Part shown: positions 8,734 through 18,317 of the stretch, in pieces
How positions within the stretch are numbered: the stretch's first letter is position 1
How the letters are laid out: the number at the start of each line of letters is the position of its first letter
The notes under the pieces: generated by a model
The model's input: the letters and a program-made list of their open reading frames with translations, nothing else
Database searches by the model: none
Told to the model about the DNA's origin: nothing
Position numbers and translations under genes: made by a program
Source: a bacterium
GTDB lineage: Archaea; Nanoarchaeota; Nanoarchaeia; Woesearchaeales; UBA10216
Assembly (NCBI GenBank): GCA_024206195.1
Contig: JAAGZO010001021.1
Coordinates: 4,721-68,720, forward strand
DNA length: 64,000 nt
Direction: 5' to 3'

Positions 8734-9735
8734 TTACAGTTTTTTAACTTGTACTTTTAATGGTCGCCTTTTCATGGCTTTTGTCGCTTCTCTCCAGCTA
8801 AGCAGCTTGTTCTTTGCTCCATTCTTGGACAAGACAGATTCTGCATTAGCAGTAGCAAGCTTCAATGAAAATGAAATATCTTTATTCTTTACCAGGCCTG
8901 CAAGAAATGTTGATGAAAACGCATCCCCTGCTCCGGTAGTTTCAACAACCTTTGTGCTTTTGTTTGTTTTGATTATGTAATGCTTTTTTCCATCAGTTGC
9001 TTCTGTTCCTTCTTTTCCTTTTGTTATCACAACAATCTTTGGCCCAAGCTTATGAAGTTTTTTAAGCATAGATTTTACGTCATTAGCACCTGAAAGTATC
9101 TTTGCTTCTTTTTGGTTAACCACTAAGATGTATGTGTTATCCATTATGCCCTTGAGATACTTTGCTCCTTTTTCAGCAAGGTAAACACTAGGATTAAATA
9201 CAATCTTGATCTTGTTCTTTTTTGCATATTTGGCAAGCTTTTCTATTGTCTTGAAAGACTCGCTCATCATTGATGAAAAATAGAACCATTTTGTCTTCAG
9301 CTTTGCTTTGTTTATTTTTTCATATTTTAGATGGTCACTGGCTCCCTTGTATGTCAGAATTGTCCTATCGTGTTCTATGCTGTCAAGAATCACTGAAAAG
9401 CTTGTCATTTCCTTTCCAATAGTTCCGACAAAGTCAATCTTGTCCTTTTTCAGTATCCTTAATATTCTTCTTGCATTGGCATCATCTCCTAGATTGCCAA
9501 GATAAGCAACATTGTTGCCAAGCTTTGCAAGAGAAACAGCCACATTGGTTCCTCCTCCTCCGCTTGAGAACTTTAGTTCCTGAATAAGTATCTTAGAAGG
9601 ATATGGATATGACAGGAGTTCCTTTTGATTCTTTGTGCCAGGTTCAGAAATCTCTGTAATCCTTATTATCTCAGATTTGTCAGTGTAGACGAAAACATCA
9701 ATCGTGGCACTCCCAACAGTGATTACGTCATACAT
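8734..9735 (-). CDS. PfkB/ribokinase-family sugar kinase
   Basis: A kinase with the family N-terminal GSATIDVFV, a GGGGTNVAVSLAKLG substrate loop, and the C-terminal signature TTGAGDAFSSTFLAG with catalytic Asp271. This family phosphorylates sugars, sugar phosphates or nucleosides; the substrate cannot be told from sequence. Position just upstream of ppsA suggests a role in central sugar metabolism. An ATTTAAATA box lies about 25-30 bases before the ATG, so the mRNA is probably leaderless. Confidence 0.88.
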   Translation of the reverse strand: MYDVITVGSATIDVFVYTDKSEIIRITEISEPGTKNQKELLSYPYPSKILIQELKFSSGGGGTNVAVSLAKLGNNVAYLGNLGDDANARRILRILKKDKIDFVGTIGKEMTSFSVILDSIEHDRTILTYKGASDHLKYEKINKAKLKTKWFYFSSMMSESFKTIEKLAKYAKKNKIKIVFNPSVYLAEKGAKYLKGIMDNTYILVVNQKEAKILSGANDVKSMLKKLHKLGPKIVVITKGKEGTEATDGKKHYIIKTNKSTKVVETTGAGDAFSSTFLAGLVKNKDISFSLKLATANAESVLSKNGAKNKLLSWREATKAMKRRPLKVQVKKL

Positions 9736-9771
9736 ATAGTAAACCCTAAGAGTTCTAATATTTAAATCTAA

Positions 9772-10782
9772 CTATATATTATCGAGAATATCATGGGCAT
9801 TCATAGCACTTGCTAAACCCTCTATTTCCTTGCCTGCTCTTGCTGTTATTTTTGCTTTTTCAAATGCCTCTTCTTTCCTGCTTATCCTTGCAATCCTGTC
9901 TGCAAATATCAGGCCATATGGATAGCCTGGGAACGTAAGATCCTTTGAATTCATGGCAACAGCTTCAATTACCTCTACTGCATTCTCTTTCTGCTTGTTA
10001 TATATCTCAAATCTGAAGACATGATCAGATTTTTCATGTAATTTCACAAAATACATCTCTGCTTTGTGATCCTCTTTCTTGATATCAGCAATTGGATAGT
10101 AATACCATTTTCCGGCAGTTCCAATTTTCCCAAGCATAGTAGTCAATGTTCCGCCTTCATCTGTCAAAAGCGAGCATGTTTTAGCAAGACCGCAGATTAA
10201 AACGCCTTTTTCATCCACTTTTTTGTATATTTTCTCAAAATAATTTGTTTCATTAGTGTAATTTGGTTCCAGTGTTCCATCAATAACAATAATATCCCCT
10301 TTTTCAAGCTCATCAATTACTTTATTCACCATCTCAAGCTCTGCAAATCTTCTCGCTACCTCTCCAATCCTTGTTACACTGCCTCTATGATTGCCTTCAC
10401 TGATTGTTTTGTCAAAGGAATTGAACTCAAGGTCCTTTTCATCCGGTGCAATATCCTTTGAGAAGATCTTTGATCTGTATCTTATTTCCTTTCCATCGCC
10501 AAACGCTTCTGTAAGAACATGAAATTCAATCTTTTTTGACTCTTTTCTCTTATTGTCTTCAAAGAAAACAGCTGCAACCCTCACCATTTGAAGCGCAACA
10601 TTAGGAGCAGATACTAATTCGCAGTTCCCGCCATCAATAAAAACAATCTTTTTCGCAGAACCATCTTTTAATTCATGAAAATTATCCTTTGAAATCTCAA
10701 TAGCACTGTATTCCTTGTTCTGAAACTCTGCTTTATCCCCTTTTGCACTTGACTTGAGCGCTCTTATCAACTCTTCAATCAT
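9772..10782 (-). CDS. nurA: NurA-like nuclease domain protein
   Basis: NurA is a 5'-3' nuclease that works with the HerA helicase in end resection. The first metal-binding Asp lies in IVFIDGGNCEL (D50) and a second acidic motif in IVIDGTLEPN (D168). The C-terminal FPGYPYGLIFADRIARIS region, with its acidic residue, is also NurA-like. Length (336) is normal. Neither HerA nor Mre11 is next to it, although Rad50 lies 33 kb away in the same window. Family assignment rests on motif layout, so it is fairly but not fully sure. Confidence 0.78.
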   Translation of the reverse strand: MIEELIRALKSSAKGDKAEFQNKEYSAIEISKDNFHELKDGSAKKIVFIDGGNCELVSAPNVALQMVRVAAVFFEDNKRKESKKIEFHVLTEAFGDGKEIRYRSKIFSKDIAPDEKDLEFNSFDKTISEGNHRGSVTRIGEVARRFAELEMVNKVIDELEKGDIIVIDGTLEPNYTNETNYFEKIYKKVDEKGVLICGLAKTCSLLTDEGGTLTTMLGKIGTAGKWYYYPIADIKKEDHKAEMYFVKLHEKSDHVFRFEIYNKQKENAVEVIEAVAMNSKDLTFPGYPYGLIFADRIARISRKEEAFEKAKITARAGKEIEGLASAMNAHDILDNI

Positions 10783-10859
10783 GAGGAAAGAATAATTTAG
10801 CTGTCTATTTAAAGATTGTTGTGCAAACTTATTTAAACCAAGAATCTTTCTGGCAATCT

Positions 10860-11333
10860 ATGAATGATGCAGTAAAAAAGGGTTTTAGTTTTGGCCTGAC
10901 TTCAGGAATCATCACTACACTAGGTATGATTGTAGGTCTTCATTCCAGCACAAATTCTGCCATGGTAGTCATAAGCGGTATCCTAATCATTGCGATTGCA
11001 GATGCACTTTCAGATGCAATGGGCATACACATCTCAGAAGAGGCTGAGAATAAGCACTCTGAAAAAGAAATCTGGGAGTCAACTATCTCAACATTTTGTT
11101 CAAAGTTCGTTTTTGCATTGACATTCATTATTCCAATATACTTTTTGCCTCTTTCTACAGCAATAATTGTCAGTATAGCCTGGGGGCTTTCTCTGATAAC
11201 ACTGTTTAGCTGTTACATGGCCAGGCAGCAGAAGACAAAGCCTTACAGGATAGTTGCAGAGCATTTGTTCATTGCAGTCCTGGTAATCATAGCAACCCAT
11301 TATATTGGAGAATGGGTTGCAACACTTGCTTAA
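10860..11333 (+). CDS. VIT/CCC1-like membrane protein
   Basis: A four-to-five-helix membrane protein of about 157 residues. The N-terminal GFSFGLTSGIITTLGMIVGL and DALSDAMGIHISEEAE resemble the VIT1/CCC1 iron/manganese transporter fold (helix 1 and the acidic cytoplasmic segment). Metal transport is therefore likely but unproven. I use the ATG at 10860; an upstream GTG at 10821 overlaps the TATA-like CTTATTTAAACC (10829-10838) and is unlikely. It is divergent from nurA. Confidence 0.65.
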   Translation: MNDAVKKGFSFGLTSGIITTLGMIVGLHSSTNSAMVVISGILIIAIADALSDAMGIHISEEAENKHSEKEIWESTISTFCSKFVFALTFIIPIYFLPLSTAIIVSIAWGLSLITLFSCYMARQQKTKPYRIVAEHLFIAVLVIIATHYIGEWVATLA

Positions 11334-11372
11334 TCCATAATTAATAAATACCTGTCTTAATTCTACACCCTT

Positions 11373-12014
11373 ATGCAAGCAATAACCCGCGAGCAGATGA
11401 AAGAAGTTGACCGTTTAATGGTTGAATCAGGTGTTTCTATAGAAACAATGATGGAATCTGCGTCTTTAGCAGTTGCAGATGCAGCAGAAAAAATCATCAA
11501 AGGAAAAAGAATCTTAGTTCTCTGCGGTCATGGCAATAATGGTGGGGATGGACTTGCTGCAGCTCGTCATTTAATCAACAGAGGATTCAATGTTAAAATC
11601 ATCTGCGCAAAAGAACCAAGAGCTGAAGCTGCAAAGCAGCTAGAAAAATTAAAAGAAATGAATGCAGACATCAACAATGAAGATTTCAACTGCGATCTAA
11701 TCATCGATGCTCTCTTAGGCTTTAACTTAGAAGGCAATCCTAGAGGCGTCTTTGCAGAGTTAATCAATAAAGCAAACCAAAGCAACATTCCAATACTTGC
11801 AGTAGATATTCCTTCTGGTTTGGATGCAAACACTGGAAAAGCTTACGAGCCATGCATCAAAGCAGCAGCAACAGTCACATTAGGCATTCCAAAAACAGGA
11901 TTAAACAACGTTGGAAAACTCTTTCTAGGCAACATAGGTATAACAAAAGAGATCTATGTCAAACTAAACTTAAAGAATCCTTTCAAAGGCAATGAAACGC
12001 TGTTGGAATTATAG
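11373..12014 (+). CDS. nnrE: NAD(P)H-hydrate epimerase (YjeF N-terminal domain)
   Basis: Epimerises damaged R-NAD(P)H hydrate so that a dehydratase can repair it. The YjeF_N nucleotide loop VLCGHGNNGGDGLAAARHL is at residues 49-67, and DIPSGLDANTGKAYEP and TVTLGIPKTGL are the other family blocks. Only the epimerase domain is present (213 residues); the NnrD dehydratase fused in many archaea is absent and must be encoded elsewhere or be missing. A TAATAAATACC promoter element lies about 25 bases ahead. Confidence 0.9.
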   Translation: MQAITREQMKEVDRLMVESGVSIETMMESASLAVADAAEKIIKGKRILVLCGHGNNGGDGLAAARHLINRGFNVKIICAKEPRAEAAKQLEKLKEMNADINNEDFNCDLIIDALLGFNLEGNPRGVFAELINKANQSNIPILAVDIPSGLDANTGKAYEPCIKAAATVTLGIPKTGLNNVGKLFLGNIGITKEIYVKLNLKNPFKGNETLLEL

Positions 12015-12051
12015 CCAAAACTTTTTATAATATTAAAATATTTAATAGTCT

Positions 12052-13011
12052 ATGTTCTGGTTTCACGAAGACGAAAGAAAGAGATTGTTTGAAATTCTAA
12101 GAGACACAGTAAGAGATGAGAGTGAATTTGAACATATGTTTCAACAGTTAGAGAAGTCTAGAGAAGAATTAAGCAGGTCACAAATTGAGGCTTCTGTTGC
12201 AGAGAGCACTCTTAAAGGTGAAGTTAATCATCTTCTTGTGCAGGCAAAGCGCATGTTCTCGGATGATGTTCAGTTAGTACATCTGCTTTTAGAACTGCGC
12301 AAAAAAGGTTTGATTGATTTTGTTGGAGTAGAACAAAAAGACAGGTTTTCTGAAATTATAGCTATTGCTGAAGATCTCCTGAAAAAATCAGAAGATTTGG
12401 TTAGATTTTACGAGATGTTGAATGAAAAATACGGCAAAGGGCCTAAAGGGAAAAAAGGATTTAAGATAGAAAAATCACTTGAAGAACTTAAAGATGAATT
12501 CAATGTTATAAACGCCTATAAGAATAGGTTGAAGATGCTGATAGAGTCTGAGGAACGGGACATACATGAAATTGAGAATGATTTAAGAACAGGGCTCAGC
12601 ATTTCTGAGAAAAAGCTCTTTGAAGTTAAAGACGGTTCTTTTCGTGTAGAGCTTCACTTAAACTATACCACAATTCCATACGGAAGCACACTTAATATGC
12701 AGAAGACCTTTCCAGCAGGTCTGCTGTTATTTGATCATGATTACCTTGTTGCTGAGATTGCACTTTCTGCTTTTGAGAACAAGCAGGTTTTTGTTACAGT
12801 CTCTGAGACTTATGTTAAGGGAAGAGGCTATGTGCAAAGAGCTATTGAATTATTGCTGAAATCAAAAAAAATATCAACATGGAATTCAGATACAGGCGGT
12901 GTTATTTCAGGACCTGCTCATCGTTTGTACGACCGAATAGCATCGAACCCTGAATTTATTGTCGACAGAGGCGCAGAAAACAGAATAAGAGTTAGATTAC
13001 ATTCTAAATAA
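12052..13011 (+). CDS. Unrecognised coiled-coil protein with possible GNAT-like tail
   Basis: I do not recognise this 319-residue protein. Residues 1-195 are almost wholly helical and charged (EFEHMFQQLEKSREELSRSQ onward), with a basic GKGPKGKKGFK insert near 127. The last 120 residues form an alpha/beta module in which YVKGRGYVQRAIELLLKSKK, followed by W-NSD and a final LYDRI, recalls the acetyl-CoA loop and tail of GNAT acetyltransferases; this is a weak, visual match. A TTTTATAATA promoter is correctly placed. It is followed after 38 bases by another helical orphan gene with its own promoter. Confidence 0.55.
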   Translation: MFWFHEDERKRLFEILRDTVRDESEFEHMFQQLEKSREELSRSQIEASVAESTLKGEVNHLLVQAKRMFSDDVQLVHLLLELRKKGLIDFVGVEQKDRFSEIIAIAEDLLKKSEDLVRFYEMLNEKYGKGPKGKKGFKIEKSLEELKDEFNVINAYKNRLKMLIESEERDIHEIENDLRTGLSISEKKLFEVKDGSFRVELHLNYTTIPYGSTLNMQKTFPAGLLLFDHDYLVAEIALSAFENKQVFVTVSETYVKGRGYVQRAIELLLKSKKISTWNSDTGGVISGPAHRLYDRIASNPEFIVDRGAENRIRVRLHSK

Positions 13012-13049
13012 TCAAAAGGTTTTTATACCTCATTTTGTGTTGAATACAT

Positions 13050-13976
13050 ATGCGAAATCGAAACGAAGAGGCAATTCAAGCAGCAGAAAAAGAGGTTCAG
13101 GGATTATGGCCTGTTGCTGAGAAAATCATACAGGCATACAGAATAAGGATAAAATTGTTTATTAGAAAATATGATCTACTCTTACAAGTTGATCGATCAT
13201 TAGGACTTAATAAAAACATTGAGATCATCGCAAACAATCCAAATTTCTATTCTCAGTTATCTAACATACTGGAAAAAGAAGAAAAATTATTGCAGATTAT
13301 TGAAGGAGATGAAAAAATAGTTGGCAATAATATTAATTATGCATTAAAACAATTAAAGTCACATCATGGTCAAATGAGCGAAAAGATTTCTAATATAAAA
13401 TTAACTGACGACCGCGAACTTTCTGTAGGAGACCTCCAAAATTTTCTTAGTCACGCAATAACCTTTTTAGAGCATATGGAACAGGACGTTGAAAGAATCA
13501 GAGTTAGAATGGGACTTGAACGTACATTTATAAGACGCATGGAGAGTGATGAAGACCATGCTAAGAAAGAAGAGGACTTCAATTTTTTTATTAGGGCATG
13601 GGAACAAGAGGTCAGGAATAATGAAGAGATGTTGAAACACTTCCATAATATGAGGCATAGCAGCCAGAAAATTATTCATAGTGTAGACATAGTTCAAGGT
13701 GTTGGTGAGGGAGAAGCTGCTATTGTTGGAGGTTTTATGGGTGGAGCAGCTGCACTAGCAGGAGGGCTGGCAATAGGAAATCCTGCTGTAGCAATTATAG
13801 GTGCAGTCGTAGGATTGTCCATAGTTGTTTTTGGAATTATGGCAAGCATAGATTCAACTTACAAAATGGGCTTCAGAGAATTAGAACAAGAAAGGCTATT
13901 AATCCGAGATTTTGAAAACAAAAGAGTGATTGAAAAGAATTCCTTCTGGCACAGGCTGTTAGGGCAATCTACATAA
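13050..13976 (+). CDS. Unrecognised helical protein with Gly/Ala-rich membrane hairpin
   Basis: The first 220 residues are charged and helical (several coiled-coil stretches such as ILEKEEKLLQIIEGDEKIVG). A hydrophobic Gly/Ala-rich segment of about 43 residues (near 225-268: IVGGFMGGAAALAGGLAIG, then AIIGAVVGLSIVVFGIMASI) could form a two-helix membrane hairpin. A short charged tail follows. There is no signal peptide. The TTTTTATACC box 20-30 bases ahead implies an independent leaderless transcript. Function unknown; pairing with the preceding helical gene may be meaningful. Confidence 0.55.
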   Translation: MRNRNEEAIQAAEKEVQGLWPVAEKIIQAYRIRIKLFIRKYDLLLQVDRSLGLNKNIEIIANNPNFYSQLSNILEKEEKLLQIIEGDEKIVGNNINYALKQLKSHHGQMSEKISNIKLTDDRELSVGDLQNFLSHAITFLEHMEQDVERIRVRMGLERTFIRRMESDEDHAKKEEDFNFFIRAWEQEVRNNEEMLKHFHNMRHSSQKIIHSVDIVQGVGEGEAAIVGGFMGGAAALAGGLAIGNPAVAIIGAVVGLSIVVFGIMASIDSTYKMGFRELEQERLLIRDFENKRVIEKNSFWHRLLGQST

Positions 13977-15225
13977 ACTCTCCCAGTCCTTTTTGTTTCC
14001 TTTCTACCTTTGGCTTTTCTTCTTCGATAACATCTCCTAGAATTGGTCTGCCGTATTCTCCGTCAAAGCCTGGCTTCACTTCTATCTTTCCCTCACGATT
14101 CTTTAGAATAGCTTCAACTAGCTTCTCATCAACAACCTTTTTCAGCTCTTCTTCAGGAGCATCAAGTAAAACATTGAACTCAGAACCAAACTTGTTAATT
14201 AAATCATAGAACACTGCCCATGTTTTCTTTGTTGCAATACCAGTCCCGATAAGCGCGGATATTATCTCAGATAACGGAATCAAGGTCTTGAACGGAACAG
14301 CATTTTCAGTAACAAATCCTTCAGGTCTGTCAGCAAGCTCTTCAACACGATGCAAAACACCAATAGTCAATTCTCTTTTGCAGACAGGACATATGTTATT
14401 ATTCTTCAAAGCATCTTTTGGCTCCATGCTAACATTGCACTTCCTGTGCCCGTCAATGTGATACTTTCCATAGCCAGGGTCAACCTCAATTGTTTCTACC
14501 AAGCCATTTCGCGTTCTTATTGCATCTACAATATTCTTGTAACTAAGTTCCTTTAGATCAAAGACATTTGCTTCTCTGCCTATTCTCCATGGCCAGAACG
14601 AATGCAAGTCTGAGTTAGAAAGAAGAGTGTACTTATCCAGCTTACTAATTCTCCAGTTCATTGCAGGATCAGAGGACATTCCTGTTTCCAACGCGTGTAC
14701 ATGCTTAGATTGATCCTTGAAGCATTCTTCAACAGAGTTAAAGCCGGAATTAGAGCCAAATATGCTGAACCACGGTGTCCAAACATGTGCAGGTATTATC
14801 TCAATATCCTTATTTATTGACATCATCTTTTCTGTGAAATCAACACAGTTTATTCCAAAGATTGGCCTGCCATCATAATCAGTCCGCCCTATTTTCAGCA
14901 ATTCAGTGTTTATCTGTTCAACAGTTCCGCTGTCAGGAGCAAGTAAAACAAGATGAACCCTTCTTCCCTTGCCATCCTGTGAGTAAATCAGGGAAATTTC
15001 GCCCTGCAGAACAAACGGAAACTTGTTTTTTGTAAAAAAAATCCCATTGGAATCCTCTTGAAGCTTTTTTATCTCAGAAAACCATGTTGGATGCGTGAAA
15101 TCTCCTGTTCCCAAAAGCCCAACACCCTTTAAACGCGCATACTTTTCAAGATTCTCAAAATCCAGCGCTTTACTCGTAGCTCTGGAGAATCTTCCGTGTA
15201 TGTGTAAATCAGCTATTACCTTCAT
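13969..15225 (-). CDS. DNA endonuclease Q (EndoQ), PHP domain
   Basis: EndoQ nicks DNA 5' of deaminated bases (uracil, hypoxanthine) and AP sites in archaea. The PHP metal site begins DLHIHGRFSRATS and continues through LLGTGDFTHP, PAHVWTPW and LSNSDLHSFWPWRIGREANVF, all EndoQ hallmarks. A zinc-finger segment (GHRKCNV ... CPVCKRELTIGVLHRVEEL) follows, then a helical C-terminal domain. The last eight residues, QKGLGEFM, fit a PCNA-interacting peptide. It overlaps the polymerase gene by four bases (ATGA), so the two are cotranscribed and translationally coupled. This supports a joint repair/replication role on the PCNA clamp. Confidence 0.92.
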   Translation of the reverse strand: MKVIADLHIHGRFSRATSKALDFENLEKYARLKGVGLLGTGDFTHPTWFSEIKKLQEDSNGIFFTKNKFPFVLQGEISLIYSQDGKGRRVHLVLLAPDSGTVEQINTELLKIGRTDYDGRPIFGINCVDFTEKMMSINKDIEIIPAHVWTPWFSIFGSNSGFNSVEECFKDQSKHVHALETGMSSDPAMNWRISKLDKYTLLSNSDLHSFWPWRIGREANVFDLKELSYKNIVDAIRTRNGLVETIEVDPGYGKYHIDGHRKCNVSMEPKDALKNNNICPVCKRELTIGVLHRVEELADRPEGFVTENAVPFKTLIPLSEIISALIGTGIATKKTWAVFYDLINKFGSEFNVLLDAPEEELKKVVDEKLVEAILKNREGKIEVKPGFDGEYGRPILGDVIEEEKPKVERKQKGLGEFM

Positions 15226-17666
15226 TTTCCAAAATAACTATCAAGCTTGCTCTGTGATTTTGTCTCTATCTCTGTTTTTATATCTATTCCTAGAACTTCA
15301 AATATCTTATCAACTGCAGGCAGTACCTGATTATTAAGATAATAATCTGAGTCATATTCTCCTGCTTTTACTTCTTCAGGTAATCGAGCTCTATCTCTTA
15401 TCCTGTCTTTTCCCTGTGTTACAATGTATTTTATCAAAGATCCAGGCCCAATTGGTTTTCCCATGCTTTCCATTCTCTGTGCAACTGCAACGTGCGGCCC
15501 GATTGCATCATAGCTCTTAAGCTCCTTTTGCAGTTGTGTGCTAATAATAACCTTTTCAGCTTCAATCTTTTTATCTCTTAAGTTTCCAACAGTTTCCTTT
15601 ACATATTCAACAGCTTTCTTTGCATCCTTTTTTTTCAATATGATATTAAGAACATTTTCCTGCACCTCTTTTGCAATAGGTGACAAATTTCTTCTAACAG
15701 TTTCAAAGCCCCTTATCTTTAGTTTTCCTTTTTCATTAAGCAGAGCATACTTCTTTTTTGCTCCAATGCCAGTCCCTTTTGCAGATACAAAGATTCCTGA
15801 TGGATACAATCCTTCGTATTCAAGTTCCATTAATCCAGGAAGACTTAAATTCAGCCCTTCAACAAACTTTCCAACCTCATTTTCTGTTTTCCCGTCAAGA
15901 GTCATGAATATGCTGTCAGTATCAGAATAAAGAACCTTATAGCCTGTGTCCTTTGCTTTGTCAATAACACCTTGTATGTAGTATCTTCCGTATGCAGTTA
16001 TGCTTCTTGCGCATTCTATGGAATACCAGCGAGCGCCAAAAAATCCCATGTAACCATACATGGAGTTTGCAATTGTCTTGAGAACACTTTCTCTTGCAGC
16101 AAGAAGCTTGTCCTTTTCTGCTGTTTTTGTTATCTCTTTTATCCTCATTCTTCTTGTTATCAGTCCTTCTATGACTGTTGCTATGAATCCCTTTCTTTTT
16201 TTGCAGAACCAGCTCTTTTTCCCATCTTCTTCAGGTGTGAAGTCAGCTTCTGCTTTGCAACAATTGCAGTCCAGTGTATCAGGAGAAATATTATGTGCAG
16301 AGATTATTGTTGGATACAGGCTTCTGAAGTCAAACACAACAACGTTTTCATAAAGTCCTGGTTGCGGTTCATAAACAAACCCTCCAGAATATGTATGTTC
16401 CCTTCTTTTTCTTATCTCATCATAGCCCGGTCTGTTGGGTATCAGCTCATTAAAGTCCTGCGCTTGCTTCATTAAGTACCACTCAACGAGCTGTGAGTAG
16501 CTCATCCTGCTAACATCAAATATCGGGAGCCCTATTGTTTTTACAAGCTCAATAACATTTGGAAGCATTCTTTTTGTCAGCTCATAAGTCAGGTTTGCGT
16601 CCTGTAGATTATATTCGCAGTATTCGCTAAGTCTATCAGAATTTGTATCCCATGCTTCAGGCAGCAGTTCAATATCAACATCCTCTTTTTGCTCTCCCAG
16701 TATCTCTGTTGCAACAGAATTCAGGTCATATGTTGTTGTGTCCATGCTTCGGCCCATTATTTTCCTTATGAACTTGAATATGTCAAGGTGTGTTATTCCT
16801 GTTATGCCTGCGGATACAACATTTCCTTTCCCTATTTTTGGCTTTGAATAGTCCAGGCCAATGTCAAGGTTTACCTTGTACTTTTCTGCCCGTGTTTTTA
16901 TGTATGGCAAATCAAACCCATCAGAGAAATATCCGACAAGCACATCAGGTTTATACTCATCTATAACCTGTTTGAACTTTTCTATGAGCTCTGCTTCGCT
17001 GTTGACAAAATCAACATACTTGAGTTTTGTTTTAAACCTCTTCCATGTGATGACCTTTTTCAGACCATCCCCTGAAAATGCAATCATTATCACAGGATGC
17101 TCATCAGCTGCTCCAATTCTTCCTTCAGGGCTGTATGTTTCTATGTCAAACGAAAGAAGTCTTAGATCCTTGATAGTTGTTTCACCGCTTTGGGATACTT
17201 TTTTTGCCCTTAGCACATCAACGCGTGATCTTTCATTTACAAAATCACCTTCTGCTTCGCAGGCAAGCAAAGGAGTTATCTTTTTGTCAATTAGGTATCG
17301 CCTGGCAAACATGATGTCTGCTTCAAGGAACTGCCCTAGTTTGCCTGCTTCATCACGTAATAAAGGAACATCTGAGGGTTGTTCTACAAAGGCCTTGACA
17401 GCTTCTATCTCTTTTCCAAGATACTTTCTTTTGTGGACCTCTGTTCGCACTATTTTTGCTGTTCGGTCCTTCTGCGTAGCTGTAATTTTCGATATATTAT
17501 CAACTATCTCGTTGGTCTTGCCTGTTATCCAGAAATACGGTTCAAAGCTTTCATCAGTCACACATATCTGTTTTCCGTCAACAGTTCTGCCGTATATATG
17601 AATAACTGGCTTACCCCTTACAGTCCTGTATGTTATATCCAGAGGATAAAACCTTACTGCAACCAT
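15222..17666 (-). CDS. polB: Family B DNA polymerase
   Basis: The replicative-type polymerase, 814 residues. The 3'-5' exonuclease motifs are LSFDIETYSPEG, VGYFSDGFDLPYIK and the YCEYNLQDANLTYEL block. Polymerase motifs include VFDFRSLYPTII (A), the KTIANSMYGYMGF helix (B), and YSDTDSIF (C, D582 and D584), in which Ser replaces the more common Gly. The extreme C-terminus QSKLDSYFGK is a good PCNA-binding peptide. It has a TTTATATA box 25-30 bases before the ATG and is the promoter-proximal gene of the PolB-EndoQ operon. Confidence 0.96.
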   Translation of the reverse strand: MVAVRFYPLDITYRTVRGKPVIHIYGRTVDGKQICVTDESFEPYFWITGKTNEIVDNISKITATQKDRTAKIVRTEVHKRKYLGKEIEAVKAFVEQPSDVPLLRDEAGKLGQFLEADIMFARRYLIDKKITPLLACEAEGDFVNERSRVDVLRAKKVSQSGETTIKDLRLLSFDIETYSPEGRIGAADEHPVIMIAFSGDGLKKVITWKRFKTKLKYVDFVNSEAELIEKFKQVIDEYKPDVLVGYFSDGFDLPYIKTRAEKYKVNLDIGLDYSKPKIGKGNVVSAGITGITHLDIFKFIRKIMGRSMDTTTYDLNSVATEILGEQKEDVDIELLPEAWDTNSDRLSEYCEYNLQDANLTYELTKRMLPNVIELVKTIGLPIFDVSRMSYSQLVEWYLMKQAQDFNELIPNRPGYDEIRKRREHTYSGGFVYEPQPGLYENVVVFDFRSLYPTIISAHNISPDTLDCNCCKAEADFTPEEDGKKSWFCKKRKGFIATVIEGLITRRMRIKEITKTAEKDKLLAARESVLKTIANSMYGYMGFFGARWYSIECARSITAYGRYYIQGVIDKAKDTGYKVLYSDTDSIFMTLDGKTENEVGKFVEGLNLSLPGLMELEYEGLYPSGIFVSAKGTGIGAKKKYALLNEKGKLKIRGFETVRRNLSPIAKEVQENVLNIILKKKDAKKAVEYVKETVGNLRDKKIEAEKVIISTQLQKELKSYDAIGPHVAVAQRMESMGKPIGPGSLIKYIVTQGKDRIRDRARLPEEVKAGEYDSDYYLNNQVLPAVDKIFEVLGIDIKTEIETKSQSKLDSYFGK

Positions 17667-17747
17667 ACAAAATGCTAATGAATCTCCGTATATAAATCTT
17701 GCGGGAGCACAATTTTTTTATATTAGATGTTCCCACAAAGTCCTAAG

Positions 17748-18269
17748 ATGACAAAAGGTGCTATTTTAGATCCACGTTCTGATTTACCTACTTCGACTTC
17801 AGGGTCAAATATCTGCTTTATTATCACAGATATAGAAAAAAAAGGTTCTTGCTGGGACGAAGGCCCTGCTACGGGTCTTTTTTCAGGTCCATTCTCTATT
17901 AGAGATAGAGGCTTTGTTCATAATTTTACTCTTTTTGATCTTTATTCTGTTACTGCTAGTCTTCATTCTGGAATTGCTAACGAAGAAATACAGGAGCTTT
18001 CAGCTGCTTATGCTGTTCCAACTGAGACATTTGTTGTAGGAAAAGCAGGTGACCAGGCAGATATTAGTAAATATAAAAGCAGTTTAGGAAAACTTCCTCC
18101 TCATGCAACTGTTGATAAGCACGTAAAATCATCTGATCTTGAGAGGATGACTAAATACATGTTACACCCCTGGCACGAGAACATAAAGGTTTATAGTAGA
18201 AGAAAGGAAGAAGGCCTTCCTGTAGACCTTCTTAATAAGGCGCATGTTGTGACTAAATATTATTCATAG
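17748..18269 (+). CDS. Hypothetical protein, about 173 aa
   Basis: Not recognised. A soluble protein without membrane segments; it begins MTKGAILDPRSDLPTSTSG and contains SCWDEGPATGLFSGPFSIRDRG, whose aromatic and glycine pattern is distinctive but matches no family I know. A TATA element at 17713-17724 suggests transcription near 17746, so I prefer the ATG at 17748 over the one at 17727. It stands alone between polB (divergent) and trxB. Confidence 0.5.
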   Translation: MTKGAILDPRSDLPTSTSGSNICFIITDIEKKGSCWDEGPATGLFSGPFSIRDRGFVHNFTLFDLYSVTASLHSGIANEEIQELSAAYAVPTETFVVGKAGDQADISKYKSSLGKLPPHATVDKHVKSSDLERMTKYMLHPWHENIKVYSRRKEEGLPVDLLNKAHVVTKYYS

Positions 18270-18317
18270 ATAACCAAACCGAAACTTTTTTAATTAAGCT
18301 TGCTTTCTGAAATCGCC

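Noticed and set aside
8237..8980. Long plus-strand frame of 247 codons opposite ppsA and the PfkB gene
   Set aside because: It lies wholly antisense to two genes with full catalytic motifs, and its translation is low-complexity Ser/Phe-rich, as expected from the reverse of their codon pattern.
16861..17601. Plus-strand frame of 246 codons opposite polB
   Set aside because: Antisense to the exonuclease domain of the polymerase; no promoter, no ribosome site, Ser-rich composition.
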